Assembly (NCBI GenBank): GCA_964542915.1
Contig: CAZIVP010000002.1
Location: forward strand, 186,001-250,000
Reading direction: 5' to 3'
Length of the DNA stretch: 64,000 nt
From: CAZIVP01 sp964542915
Lineage (GTDB): Bacteria; Calditrichota; Calditrichia; Calditrichales; Calditrichaceae
Of the stretch, positions 17,375 to 26,386 are shown one piece after another (position 1 is the first letter of the stretch; every line of letters starts with the position of its first letter). Under the pieces are notes generated by a model that was not told the origin of the DNA, did not search any database, and saw only the letters and a program-made list of their open reading frames with translations. Made by a program: the position numbers and the translations under genes.

Positions 17375-18505
17375 ATGAAAACAACCATGTTAACCTTGCT
17401 CATCGCTCTTCTGTACGCCGTTTCTTTGCTAGCTGAAACCACAGTAAAATCCATTAACACAAGTCCCGGTAAAACACTGACGGTGAATCTCCAGGTCGGC
17501 GGATCGATTACCGTATCCGGTTGGGATAAGAACGAAGTGCGCGCCGAAATCAGCTACGACGGCGATCAGGTTTCGCCGGATTTTTTCGCTGTGGAGGAAG
17601 CACCCGACGGCGTTGAAATTGAACTCAACCGCATGGAATTCAACCTGGGCGCCACCGACATCCATTTGAATATTCACGTACCCAAACAATACAACCTGGA
17701 TTTGGAAACCATGGGCGGCTCCATTCGCATCAGCGATGTCGAAGGTAATTTCGAAGGCAAAACCATGGGCGGCTCACTCGACCTGAGCGGCCTGAAAGGC
17801 GAAATTGATATGACCACCATGGGCGGCAGCATTTCACTGACAAAATCCTACGGTATCGACGGCTCGCTTAAAACCATGGGCGGCGATGTGCGCTTTAACG
17901 ATGTGATGGGAAACGTGAAAGGCTCTACCATGGGCGGCGATATCACCTATCGCAATGTCTCGAATCGTGAAGGCGAACCCATGGGTGATGAAGTAAAAAT
18001 TTCCACCATGGGCGGCTCGATTGAAGTAAACGAAGCGCCGCAAGGTGCTGACGTGCACACCATGGGCGGCGACATTGAAATAAAAAAAGCCGATATCTAT
18101 GTGAAAGCCAAAACCATGGGCGGCGACATCGATATCAATTCGGTGAACGGTTGGGTAAAAGCCTCCACCATGGGCGGCGACGTTACGGTAGTTATGGTCG
18201 GAGACGGCCAAAAAGGGAAACGGGATGTGAATATCTCTTCCATGGGCGGCGAAATCGAACTTACACTGCCATCCAATATTTCAGCCAAATTTGACGTCCA
18301 TCTGACCTACACTAAGGACAGTCGTCAGGATTTCAAGATTAACAGCGACTTCGATATGGACATCGAAGAGAAAACCAAGGAATGGCAATATCGCCAAGGT
18401 ACGCCGCGGAAAGAGATTGTCGGCAAGGGCCAAGTTGGTGGCGGCAAAAATACCATCCATATCGATACGATTAACGGGAATATCCGCATTAAAAAAGGCA
18501 ACTAA
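17375..18505 (+). CDS. secreted DUF4097-like repeat protein with 18-residue TMGG repeats
   Basis: 376 residues starting with a signal peptide (hydrophobic 4-18, likely cleavage after LLA near residue 20). From about residue 110 to 293 it carries eleven units built on TMGG(D/S) followed by a short beta strand, mostly 18 residues apart. This is the pattern of a beta-solenoid as in DUF4097/DUF4098-type domains. One unit is imperfect (EPMGDEV, near 203) and the last spacing is 24. The ribosome binding site AAGGAG is strong. It ends in a terminator and follows the ECF sigma and anti-sigma genes, so it is probably their regulated envelope product. Molecular function unknown. Confidence 0.75.
   Translation: MKTTMLTLLIALLYAVSLLAETTVKSINTSPGKTLTVNLQVGGSITVSGWDKNEVRAEISYDGDQVSPDFFAVEEAPDGVEIELNRMEFNLGATDIHLNIHVPKQYNLDLETMGGSIRISDVEGNFEGKTMGGSLDLSGLKGEIDMTTMGGSISLTKSYGIDGSLKTMGGDVRFNDVMGNVKGSTMGGDITYRNVSNREGEPMGDEVKISTMGGSIEVNEAPQGADVHTMGGDIEIKKADIYVKAKTMGGDIDINSVNGWVKASTMGGDVTVVMVGDGQKGKRDVNISSMGGEIELTLPSNISAKFDVHLTYTKDSRQDFKINSDFDMDIEEKTKEWQYRQGTPRKEIVGKGQVGGGKNTIHIDTINGNIRIKKGN
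17702..18253 (+). repeat. internal 54-bp-period repeat encoding TMGG units
   Basis: The core ACCATGGGCGGC or a close variant recurs about every 54 bases. The encoded Met-Gly-Gly (one unit Met-Gly-Asp) falls at residues 113, 131, 149, 168, 186, 203, 212, 230, 248, 266 and 290. The core is conserved at the DNA level while the linkers differ, so copy number could change by slippage or recombination. Confidence 0.85.
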
Positions 18506-18524
18506 TCCCAACCTTATTGTAACG

Positions 18525-18552
18525 AAAGCCGGTATCATCGCCGGCTTTTTTT
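18525..18552 (+). terminator. intrinsic terminator after the TMGG repeat gene
   Basis: AAAGCCGG and CCGGCTTT form a perfect 8-bp stem around an 8-nt loop, and the right arm runs into seven T. It lies 20 nt after the stop codon and faces the convergent deacetylase gene. On the minus strand the hairpin has no T-run, so it acts in the plus direction only. Confidence 0.9.
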
Positions 18553-18731
18553 ATTTCGTCTGCCCGAATTATGGAGTAATTCCTTCTTTAGCTTTTCGGA
18601 GGGTGTGGCCTAATACAGATCTGATCATGGCAGTCATCCATACATGCAGTAAAAAAGCAGATCATACGAATGCAAGCCCCCGGAAGCTCAATATAAAGAC
18701 AAAAGATGAGCAATTATGATCGATTTGAGCT

Positions 18732-19478
18732 TCATTCGGCCTCTTCCGATAAACGGCTGAGCGTGACCAGCCGATATCCTTTTTGTTTGAGATACGGCAG
18801 AATGTTCCGGAGTGTTTGAAGCGTTCGGCGCCCCCGTTCGTTTCCATCATGAAGGATAATGATCGAACCCGGCGTCACGTTTGCTTTGATGTATTGTATC
18901 GAGAAAGAGGACCAGGGTACAGCCGCGTCAAAGGGATAAACCGAACCCAAAACACAACGGTACGATGCATCGTAATCGTGAAGAATGCGGATCATCGCAT
19001 CGGTGTACAAACCGGATGCAGGCCGGAACCATTTCATTGCCTGGAATTGCGATAATACACTGTCCGCCTGTTTAAATCTCGCGGCAAATGTATCCGGCTC
19101 CAAATGGATACTCGCCTTGTCTTTCATCATATGGTTTCCGATTTCATGCCCGTTGCTGATAATGGCTTCGATGATCGCTTCCCTGCCCTTAACCCGACCT
19201 GCGATGATAAAAAATGTGGCCTGTGCTTCGTACCGATCCAATACCTCTAAAATCGCCTGAGTATTTTCAGGATGCGGGCTGTCATCGATTGTCAGAGCCG
19301 CCAGCTTTTTATCGGTTTTAAAATAGAAGCGGGCTTCCGGATAGGCCGATGACATGACGCGCACAAATCCATGGTTTACACGGCTACAATTTAAGAGTAA
19401 GAATATAAGCCCAGCAGCAATAAAAACGAGCTGTGTGCAGCATTTTATATTAAAGTAACGAAACGCTTTCAAATTCAC
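18732..19478 (-). CDS. polysaccharide deacetylase (NodB homology), probable lipoprotein
   Basis: 248 residues. A hydrophobic N-terminus (about 16-30) ends in LLLNC, a possible lipobox. The NodB domain follows, with TIDDSPHPENT (TFDDGP motif), NGHEIGNH (metal-binding His motif), WFRPASGLY (RxP motif) and IIILHDGNE near the C-terminus. Such enzymes remove N-acetyl groups from peptidoglycan, chitin or other polysaccharides at the cell surface. The usual Gly-Pro after DD is Ser-Pro, but the catalytic Asp is kept. It starts with GTG and has a weak ribosome binding site. It is divergent from two glycosyltransferase genes, so a shared polysaccharide role is possible. Confidence 0.82.
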   Translation of the reverse strand: MNLKAFRYFNIKCCTQLVFIAAGLIFLLLNCSRVNHGFVRVMSSAYPEARFYFKTDKKLAALTIDDSPHPENTQAILEVLDRYEAQATFFIIAGRVKGREAIIEAIISNGHEIGNHMMKDKASIHLEPDTFAARFKQADSVLSQFQAMKWFRPASGLYTDAMIRILHDYDASYRCVLGSVYPFDAAVPWSSFSIQYIKANVTPGSIIILHDGNERGRRTLQTLRNILPYLKQKGYRLVTLSRLSEEAE

Positions 19479-19732
19479 TTAAGGTCATCCCTGTTGCTTT
19501 AAAACGACGTTAATATCAACAACATTGTGGAAGCTATACAATTTGCATTCAAAAACAAAGTTTAGAAGATTAGGGGCTAACGCTGAGCGCGAAACCTTTT
19601 AATGGTTTGATGACATCGTCAATATCAGCCTCCTTAAAAAAGATCTTCCACAAACATACCCGATCTCAAACTTGAATTAAATTGAATTTTATCTCAAATT
19701 TATTCTTTCAATTTAAAGATGGGGGCGAAGGC

Positions 19733-20986
19733 ATGGCTGGGAACAGCATTAACCACATCGGATTTGTATCGACGCGGATTGCCGGAACCGACGGCGTTTC
19801 ACTCGAGATTGAGAAATGGGCAAAGGTATTACAACGCAACGGTTACCGGTGTTTTTATATGGCCGGCGAACTGGACCGCCCCACGGCTGTCTCTTTACTT
19901 GTGGAACAGGCACATTTCGAACATCCCGAAGTTAATGCAATCAATCAATCCATGTTTCAAAATACAAAGCGATCCGCCAAAATAAGCGAGCAGGTGGACC
20001 GCTTAAGAATAAAATTGAAAGATCACTTATATGCTTTTGTAAAACGTTTCGATATCGATTTATTAATCACTGAAAATGCACTGACCATTCCCATGAATAT
20101 TCCACTGGGATTAGCGTTGACGGAATTTATTGCGGAAACATCCATGCCGGTTATCGCACACCATCATGATTTTTACTGGGAACGGGAACGATTTTTAATC
20201 AATGCCTGTCAGGACTATCTCGACAAAGGATTTCCTCCCGATCTCGCTTCCATACGCCACGTCGTCATTAACTCCCTGGCGTCGAAACAACTGAGCCATC
20301 GTCTGGGTATCTCGAATACCATCATTCCCAACGTATACGATTATGCCAACGAACCGCCGCCGGCCGATCCGGGGCGATGCGCCGAATTAAGGCGGGAAAT
20401 CGGCCTGGCGAACGACGCCTATTTAATTCTCCAACCCACGCGAATCGTGCCGCGAAAGTGGATCGAGCGATCCATCGAAATTGTTCGTAATTTAGAGCTC
20501 AAACATCCTGCGCTTATCATTTCGCACTCCGCCGGCGATGAGGGTGACGATTATTATAAGCGTATCGTGGAATACGCCTCAAACATGGGCGTCAATCTGA
20601 ACATGATTGACCACCTGATCGGATCACGGAACGATGAAACAACGTTCAGTATCGCCGACGCTTATCAATGCGCCGATATCATCACCTATCCCAGTGGATT
20701 TGAAGGTTTCGGGAACGCTTTTCTTGAGACCATTTACTACAGAAAGCCGATCGTGGTAAACCGTTACACCATTTACATCGCCGACATCGAACCGAAGGGA
20801 TTCGATGTCATAACCATGGACGGCTTTGTCAGTAAAAAAGCGATCGACGCCATTCGTCACATTCTCAAGAGTGAAAGCTATCGGAAGTCCGTAACGGATA
20901 GAAATTATGCCCTGGCAAAACGCTACTTTTCATTCGAAATTCTCGAACGGAAACTACTCTACCTGATTGATTCGTTTAAATACTGA
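19733..20986 (+). CDS. GT4-type glycosyltransferase
   Basis: About 417 residues with the two-domain GT-B layout. The N-terminal half opens with HIGFVSTRIAGTDGVSLEIE. The C-terminal half has the nucleotide-sugar region (PTRIVPRKWIERSIEIV, then YPSGFEGFGNAFLETIYY), which contains the conserved E-x7-E motif of family 4. The TDGVSLE opening recalls mannosylglucosylglycerate-synthase-like enzymes that make compatible solutes; that is from memory and tentative. A TTG at 19682 would add 17 residues. ATG 19733 with an upstream GGGGG is preferred. The next gene, 21 nt on, is a second glycosyltransferase. Confidence 0.75.
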   Translation: MAGNSINHIGFVSTRIAGTDGVSLEIEKWAKVLQRNGYRCFYMAGELDRPTAVSLLVEQAHFEHPEVNAINQSMFQNTKRSAKISEQVDRLRIKLKDHLYAFVKRFDIDLLITENALTIPMNIPLGLALTEFIAETSMPVIAHHHDFYWERERFLINACQDYLDKGFPPDLASIRHVVINSLASKQLSHRLGISNTIIPNVYDYANEPPPADPGRCAELRREIGLANDAYLILQPTRIVPRKWIERSIEIVRNLELKHPALIISHSAGDEGDDYYKRIVEYASNMGVNLNMIDHLIGSRNDETTFSIADAYQCADIITYPSGFEGFGNAFLETIYYRKPIVVNRYTIYIADIEPKGFDVITMDGFVSKKAIDAIRHILKSESYRKSVTDRNYALAKRYFSFEILERKLLYLIDSFKY

Positions 20987-21007
20987 TTGAAGGGAGTTAC
21001 ATGATCC

Positions 21008-22227
21008 ATGAGCAGGAAACAAAGCTTAGCGCTCTTGCATTATTCCTGTCCACCTGTCGTGGGCGGCGTTGAAGAAATCGTTCGGCAGCAGGCTTCCCTG
21101 TTCCACCGTTATTTTCATCCCGTCAAAATTATTGCCGGCAACGGCGCCCAGTTTTCTTCCGATTTCCCGGTCGAAATCAATCCTTTACTCGCATCGCGTA
21201 ATCCGAAAATTCTTACCTTACACAAAGCATCTTCCGGGCGGTTTGATGAAATCAAAGCGCTGGCGCGTCATATTGAACAATATTTGGAATATTCACTGCC
21301 GGATTTTGAGGTGCTGATCGCCCACAATGTGTTAACCATGCCTTATAATTTACCGCTAACATATGCCTTGCATGAATTGGCGAAGAATAGCGACGTTAAG
21401 GTCGTAAGTTGGAATCATGATTCCATCTACTTTTATGAACCGTTCGATGCCCGCTATAAGAACGATGAGTGGTCCGTTCTGAAGCAATATAACACCAACA
21501 TCCACTACATTACCATTTCGAACAGCCGGGCCTTCGAGTTCGATCGTCTTTACGGCATGAAAACCAGTGCCCGGGTCATTCGAAACGGGATCGATCCTAT
21601 CCGTTTTTTTCGTCTGGATCCGTCAACCGTGCGTCTTATTCAGGAGCAAAAACTCTTTTTGGCGGATCTCCTGATAGTTCAACCTTCCCGACTGCATCCG
21701 CGCAAAAACATCGAACAATCCATAAAGGTCTTAAAAGCTCTGAAAGATTCAGGTTTGGATGCACGACTTCTACTGACCGGCGCCTTAAATCGCTGGCCAA
21801 TGAACTCGGCGTATCCGATCAATTGATCATCATTGCAGAATACGTATTCGAAAGCGGAGAGAAGATGGGCGCCGACCGGGTGGCTATGCGCGACCTATAT
21901 CAGATCTCCGATGTGCTATTCATGCCGAGCCTGCAAGAAGGATTCGGCATACCATTGCTCGAAGCGGGAATGATCAAACTACCGATTGTCTGTTCGGATA
22001 TTCCGCCATTCCGATCCATCACCGACCAGGATGTACTCTATTTTTCACTGGAAGATGACGCCGCGGTTATCGCCAGCCATATGTTGCAATTTTTAGATAA
22101 CCTGCCTACGCATACCATGTATCGTCGTGTGATCCGCAACTACGTCTGGGACAATATCTATAAAAAAGATTTAAAGCCGTTTCTCGATGAAATCGGATTG
22201 CAGGCGGCTAAAAAAACAGATATATAG
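21008..22227 (+). pseudogene. second glycosyltransferase, broken by frameshift/deletion near 21783
   Basis: Two frames together make one GT4-type protein. The first (21008-21826, 272 codons) carries the N-terminal domain (PPVVGGVEEIVRQQ) and the start of the C-terminal domain (QPSRLHPRKNIEQSI), then runs LLLTGA and terminates out of frame. The correct continuation, RLKSLANELGVSDQL, begins in another frame at about 21781 and goes on through LFMPSLQEGFGIPLLEAG to the stop at 22227. Between LLTG and RLKSL relatives usually carry about a dozen extra residues, so a small deletion is more likely than a single-base error. The N-terminal piece alone lacks the donor-binding motif, so the gene is probably inactive. 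An assembly error is not excluded. Confidence 0.7.
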
Positions 22228-22358
22228 CCTCAAAAAAACAATCGCAGTGCCGTTTAAATGGAATGTAAATCAATGAGTGAGCAATCAACCGGATATCTTC
22301 CCTGGAAGAGAAATATTCGCAGGGCATCAAGGAGTGATTGAAAATGGCCAGCTTGTGC

Positions 22359-23141
22359 TCAGCCAACCCGCTGCCCCGAAGCGTCGCGATGCGGCAATCC
22401 CAGTTCGGTAACTTCCTGTAGCTGTTGCCGGTTGAGCACGGGACCTTCCACACATAAACGGATGCCGGATCCGTCGAGTACACATTGGCCGCAAATACCA
22501 ATCCCGCATTTCATATAGCGTTCCATGCAAAATTCGTAGGGCATATTCAGCCTATCAAGGATTTCCTTTACTTTCACAAACATAATTTCGGGACCCGCCG
22601 CGTAAACAAACTCGATGCCCTCTTTTTCAATAATGTCTGCCAGTTCATCGGTTACCAGCCCCTTGCGTCCTAAAGAACCATCATCGGTCGTAAAATAACA
22701 TTGGGACAGTTGCTTAAATTTTTCAGGAAAGATGATTTCCTGTCCGGTTGCTGCGCCCAACAGTGAAACGAAACGATAGCCCTGCCGCTTCAATTCGAAC
22801 GCCAGAAAACGCAAGGGCGCTATACCGATGCCTCCGCCGATAAGCAGGGTATTGTCCCGCAGGGTAAAACCTTTCCCGAATGGCCCCCGTATTCCGAAAT
22901 ATGCGCCGGGTTGGCGCTTCATCAAGTCCTGTGAAAACGGGCCGAAGGCTTTTACGGAAACTTCCATCGCGTCTTCGCTTAAGGCTGAAAGCGAAAACGG
23001 TTTTTCGTCCACGCCCGGCGTCCATAAATTGATGAACTGGCCGGGCCGGGCATCAAAGAAGCGCGGGAAATAATAACTTTTCACGCCGGGGCCGTGTTCT
23101 ACAATGCGTTTTAATGGTACCGTCTGGATAAAATCACTCAT
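22359..23141 (-). CDS. pyrK: dihydroorotate dehydrogenase electron transfer subunit
   Basis: 260 residues of the PyrK family. It has an FAD-binding ferredoxin-reductase-like domain (RPGQFINLW, KPFSLSAL), a nucleotide-binding half (LIGGGIGIAPL, YAAGPEIM) and the C-terminal [2Fe-2S] cysteines in MKCGIGICGQC and RLCVEGPV. It passes electrons from PyrD to NAD+. ATG 23141 overlaps the pyrD stop by 8 nt. A longer frame to 23306 is antisense-like sequence inside pyrD and is rejected. It is the last gene of the nucleotide operon. Confidence 0.92.
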   Translation of the reverse strand: MSDFIQTVPLKRIVEHGPGVKSYYFPRFFDARPGQFINLWTPGVDEKPFSLSALSEDAMEVSVKAFGPFSQDLMKRQPGAYFGIRGPFGKGFTLRDNTLLIGGGIGIAPLRFLAFELKRQGYRFVSLLGAATGQEIIFPEKFKQLSQCYFTTDDGSLGRKGLVTDELADIIEKEGIEFVYAAGPEIMFVKVKEILDRLNMPYEFCMERYMKCGIGICGQCVLDGSGIRLCVEGPVLNRQQLQEVTELGLPHRDASGQRVG

Positions 23142-24063
23142 GGGCTGCGCCTCTGACTTCATTAATCGATTGAAAGCCGTGTTCCGAAAGATAACGTCGG
23201 ATGCCCTTATTGATCTTTTCGAAAACATCGATGCCTTCGTAATATACCGCGCTTCCGACGCCGAGGAGGGTGGCGCCCGCCAACAGCATCTGTACGGCGT
23301 CTTCATAGGTCGTGATGCCGCCCGTCCCGATTATGGGAATGTTGACATTGCGATAAACTTCATAAACGGATTTGACTGCTACAGGCAAGATGGCAGGCCC
23401 TGAGACGCCGCCGGTCCCGTTTGCCAATACCGCTTTTCTTACATTAATATCGATGAGCATGCCCGGCCCGACCGTGTTAATCGCCGTGATGGCGTCCGCG
23501 CCGTTCTGCTCACAGACCCGGGCTAAAATTCCGATACCCGGCCCGTGCGGCCCGAGCTTAATGGCAACCGGAATGGAACCCGCCTGCTTCTTTACGATTT
23601 CGGTTACCCGGGCCGTTTCGGGACAACTGTCGCCGAAAGGTTGGCCGAATTCCGAATGCACATTGGGACAGGATACATTTACTTCAATCAAATCGGGATT
23701 CATGTCGCGCACACGACGCGTTACCTCGCCGAACTCCTCCACCGTCTTACCGAAAATCGATGCGAACAACGGCTGTTTACACTGCTTTTTATATTGCCGG
23801 ATTTCCTCCAGCATCACGTCCGCGCCGGGATTCGACAGCCCCACCGCGTTTAATAGTCCCTGTTTAAACGGCACAATGCTGGGCGCTTTGTGTCCTTTAC
23901 GCGCATCCATATTAAAGGATTTGGTGGTCACGGCGCCGGCGCCGCAACGAATTACGCGGCACATGGAAGAACCCGTTAATCCGAGGATTCCCGAAGCCAG
24001 CACCAGCGGTGACCGCAGATGGATATTTAAAAAATCGGGCGTCAAAACATCCGCTTCAGTCAT
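23134..24063 (-). CDS. pyrD: dihydroorotate dehydrogenase catalytic subunit, class 1B
   Basis: 309 residues with the class 1B catalytic cysteine in VNVSCPNVHSEFGQ, FMN-binding features (LASGILGLTGSS, IIGTGGITTYEDA) and ITAINTVGPGM. It oxidises dihydroorotate to orotate and works with PyrK, whose gene overlaps its end. The use of PyrK and NAD+ in place of quinone suits an organism able to live without oxygen. The gene starts 6 nt after the pyrI stop. Confidence 0.93.
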   Translation of the reverse strand: MTEADVLTPDFLNIHLRSPLVLASGILGLTGSSMCRVIRCGAGAVTTKSFNMDARKGHKAPSIVPFKQGLLNAVGLSNPGADVMLEEIRQYKKQCKQPLFASIFGKTVEEFGEVTRRVRDMNPDLIEVNVSCPNVHSEFGQPFGDSCPETARVTEIVKKQAGSIPVAIKLGPHGPGIGILARVCEQNGADAITAINTVGPGMLIDINVRKAVLANGTGGVSGPAILPVAVKSVYEVYRNVNIPIIGTGGITTYEDAVQMLLAGATLLGVGSAVYYEGIDVFEKINKGIRRYLSEHGFQSINEVRGAAHE

Positions 24064-24069
24064 CGGCTC

Positions 24070-24546
24070 TCAATCCACATTGGGTTCCAGTTCGTTCAGA
24101 TTAAAGATGCGCTCGCAGTACGCGCATTTAACCATTTGCGATTCTTCATCAACCGCCGTAAAGTCGCTGGGAATGTGCCGTTCCAGATTGGTTACACAAT
24201 TTGGATTTTTACAAACAAGTAAATTTTTAATCTCATTGGGCGGATGCACAACCACCTTGCTGTCCACGTTATAATTTTTGATAGCTTTGATGGTAACGCC
24301 CGGTACGACCAGCGAAATATGCTGTATAATCTCAGGCGCCAGATGCTCCATCTGAAGTTTGATCAAATCTTTACGCCCCAACTTTTCGCTTTTATAATTT
24401 TGCCCCAGGGATACCATAACCTCCTGCATCTCCTCATACCGGGAAATGATCTCCAAAATTTTGATGCCGTCGCCTGCGGGAATATGATCAATTACAATGC
24501 CCGATTCTATTTTGGGAATGAGCATAACATTTTTATTGTGTTTCAT
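24070..24546 (-). CDS. pyrI: aspartate carbamoyltransferase regulatory chain
   Basis: 158 residues. The N-terminal allosteric domain has IENGIVIDH-like SGIVIDHIPAG and the C-terminal zinc domain has CKNPNC and CAYC pairs (four Cys). It gives nucleotide (CTP/ATP) control to the PyrB catalytic trimer. The start overlaps the pyrB stop by 4 nt (ATGA), so the two chains are translated together. Confidence 0.92.
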   Translation of the reverse strand: MKHNKNVMLIPKIESGIVIDHIPAGDGIKILEIISRYEEMQEVMVSLGQNYKSEKLGRKDLIKLQMEHLAPEIIQHISLVVPGVTIKAIKNYNVDSKVVVHPPNEIKNLLVCKNPNCVTNLERHIPSDFTAVDEESQMVKCAYCERIFNLNELEPNVD

Positions 24547-25463
24547 ATCGTTACCCCCAGGTGTTTGAGTAAGATGGCCTGACGCATGATGACACCGTTG
24601 CGGGCTTGCGGAAAATAACCGGCGAATCGCGTTTTATCTACGTCGTAGTCAATTTCATCCACGCGCGGCAGCGGATGCAAAACGCGCATATTTTCCGAGG
24701 CTTTCTCAAGCATTTCGGCGTCAAGCACGTACGAACCTTTCACCTTTTCATATTCCACAATATCAGGGAAACGCTCCCGTTGAATCCGGGTCATGTATAA
24801 AACATGACACTGATCGATGGCGTCTTCGAGAGAATCGGTTTCTCTGAAGGTAAAAGGCTTGCCCTTGCCTGCCATTTTAAGATAGGGTGGCAGCCGTAGC
24901 TCCTCCGGAGAAACAAGAATGAATTCCCGGATATTAAATTTCATCAGGGCCCGAATAAGAGAATGGACCGTGCGGGAATACTTTAAATCGCCCACAAATG
25001 CGATCTTAATGTTTTCAATGGCTCCGAAATCTTTCTCGATGGTAAACAAATCAAGCAGCGTTTGGGTGGGATGTTGGTTGGACCCGTCGCCGGCGTTGAT
25101 TACCGGTAAAAAACTCTCCTGAGCCGCCAACCGCGCCGTACCGTCGCCGGGATGACGAATGACCATAATATCGCAATAGTTTTCGACGGTATGGACGGTG
25201 TCGCTAAACGATTCGCCCTTGGACACGGAAGTGGCATCTTTTTCCGCAAAACCAATAACGCTGCCGCCCAGGCGATACATGGCGGATTCAAAGCTGAGCC
25301 GCGTTCGCGTGCTGGGCTCAAAAAACATACTAGCCATGATTTTACCGGGAAGAAATGCTACGCGCTTCTCCAACGGAATGGTTTCCACATGATGGGCCCA
25401 TTGCAGATATTCGCGAATCTCTTCCAGCGATAAATCATCCATTGAAATAAGGTCTTTTTTCAT
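24543..25463 (-). CDS. pyrB: aspartate carbamoyltransferase catalytic chain
   Basis: About 306 residues from ATG 25463 (MKKDLISMDDLS), the usual length. Carbamoyl-phosphate and aspartate binding motifs are intact: FFEPSTRTRLSFE, RHPGDGTARLA, NQHPTQTLLDLFTI and HPLPRVDEI. It makes N-carbamoyl-aspartate, the first committed step to UMP. A frame open to 25523 adds 20 unlike residues and is not preferred; the ribosome binding site at 25463 is weak. A 230-nt gap before the gene contains a possible internal promoter. No carAB is nearby to supply carbamoyl phosphate. Confidence 0.92.
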   Translation of the reverse strand: MKKDLISMDDLSLEEIREYLQWAHHVETIPLEKRVAFLPGKIMASMFFEPSTRTRLSFESAMYRLGGSVIGFAEKDATSVSKGESFSDTVHTVENYCDIMVIRHPGDGTARLAAQESFLPVINAGDGSNQHPTQTLLDLFTIEKDFGAIENIKIAFVGDLKYSRTVHSLIRALMKFNIREFILVSPEELRLPPYLKMAGKGKPFTFRETDSLEDAIDQCHVLYMTRIQRERFPDIVEYEKVKGSYVLDAEMLEKASENMRVLHPLPRVDEIDYDVDKTRFAGYFPQARNGVIMRQAILLKHLGVTI

Positions 25464-25493
25464 GCATGCCCCGTGGGTTAAACGGTTTCTGAT

Positions 25494-25523
25494 TTTATAT
25501 AATTTTAATATTGGATATACCAA
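25494..25523 (-). promoter_or_regulatory. possible internal promoter of pyrBIDK
   Basis: On the minus strand TTGGTA (25518-25523), 18 nt, then TATAAA (25494-25499) resembles a sigma-70-type promoter in AT-rich DNA about 30-60 nt upstream of pyrB. The interval after pyrF is much longer than most other gaps in the cluster, which supports a separate transcription start. Weak evidence. Confidence 0.35.
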
Positions 25524-25693
25524 ACGACATTTGGCGTCAGCCTTTACAATGTTTGTATGGAATTTTACATATTGCTACACACCGTGCGGTAATGCGCCAC
25601 ACTGCAGTCATCTGGAAAAACATTTTGAATGATCCCGGTTGCCTCGCTCGCCCCGCCTTCCTTGCAAAGCGGCCCATCTGCAATATAGTCGCA

Positions 25694-26386
25694 CTACTTT
25701 GTTAGTATCCGTGTCGTCTCTTCCAGATATGCCGAAGGATTTTCGGCGTTTAACAACGAGCGCCCGATAATAATGTAATGTGTTTTTAAAAAATCAAAAG
25801 CATCCGCACTTCCGCCCTGTTTGCCGTAACCGGGTGAATAGAAACAGCTGTTTTCGTCCAGTCCGGCCTGTTCGTATACCCGGCGGGTGGATTCCGGCCT
25901 GGTTAACGGCACGACAAAATCGCGAACACCGGCCAGGTGCGCCAAGCGGTACATTTCGACGACCGCCTTATCGCAGATAAATCCGCCTTCCGATTCGACA
26001 AATTTGGAATGCGTCATTATGCCCCCCACAATGACGCGTAATCCGCTTTGCCGAATCGCTTCTATCCACGCCGTTAACGTAACCGGTCCGGCTTGCGGGA
26101 AGAGGATCACTTCGTCGATCCCCCCCTCTTTCATTACCCGGGCGAACAACCGCCCCGTATCGGGGATATCGGTGGCGGCTTTTTGATGATCGTAAATAAT
26201 GGGCTTCTCCGAATATTTCCGAATCGTTTTGACAACATCACGCAATCCACGGGATAAACCGAGGGCAAAACCCACTTTAAAGCCATAGATGATTTCCTCG
26301 CCCGCGATCTGATCAAGCAAGCGTTCGATCTGATCGAGATCCGTTACATCCAGAGCCGGAATCACTTTACGGACATCAGGTTTCAT
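25694..26386 (-). CDS. pyrF: orotidine 5'-phosphate decarboxylase
   Basis: 230 residues starting MKPDVRKVIPALDV at ATG 26386, overlapping the pyrE end by 11 nt. The OMP decarboxylase catalytic motif is seen as YDHQKAATDIPDTG (Asp-x-Lys-x4-Asp in variant form). Later segments VVPLTRPES, YSPGYGKQGG and IIGRSLLNAENP fit the phosphate-binding end. It converts OMP to UMP. A longer frame to 26512 lies within pyrE antisense-type sequence and is rejected. It follows pyrE directly, so the last two steps to UMP are adjacent. Confidence 0.85.
   Translation of the reverse strand: MKPDVRKVIPALDVTDLDQIERLLDQIAGEEIIYGFKVGFALGLSRGLRDVVKTIRKYSEKPIIYDHQKAATDIPDTGRLFARVMKEGGIDEVILFPQAGPVTLTAWIEAIRQSGLRVIVGGIMTHSKFVESEGGFICDKAVVEMYRLAHLAGVRDFVVPLTRPESTRRVYEQAGLDENSCFYSPGYGKQGGSADAFDFLKTHYIIIGRSLLNAENPSAYLEETTRILTK

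Noticed and set aside
17834..18211. 125-codon antisense frame with a repeating AAHG pattern
   Set aside because: It is the mirror image of the TMGG DNA repeat in the real plus-strand gene, with no ribosome binding site and a His/Phe-rich composition.
23372..24274. 300-codon plus-strand frame opposite pyrD and pyrI
   Set aside because: It lies wholly antisense to two strongly conserved genes, with no recognisable motif; the long frame follows from codon bias.
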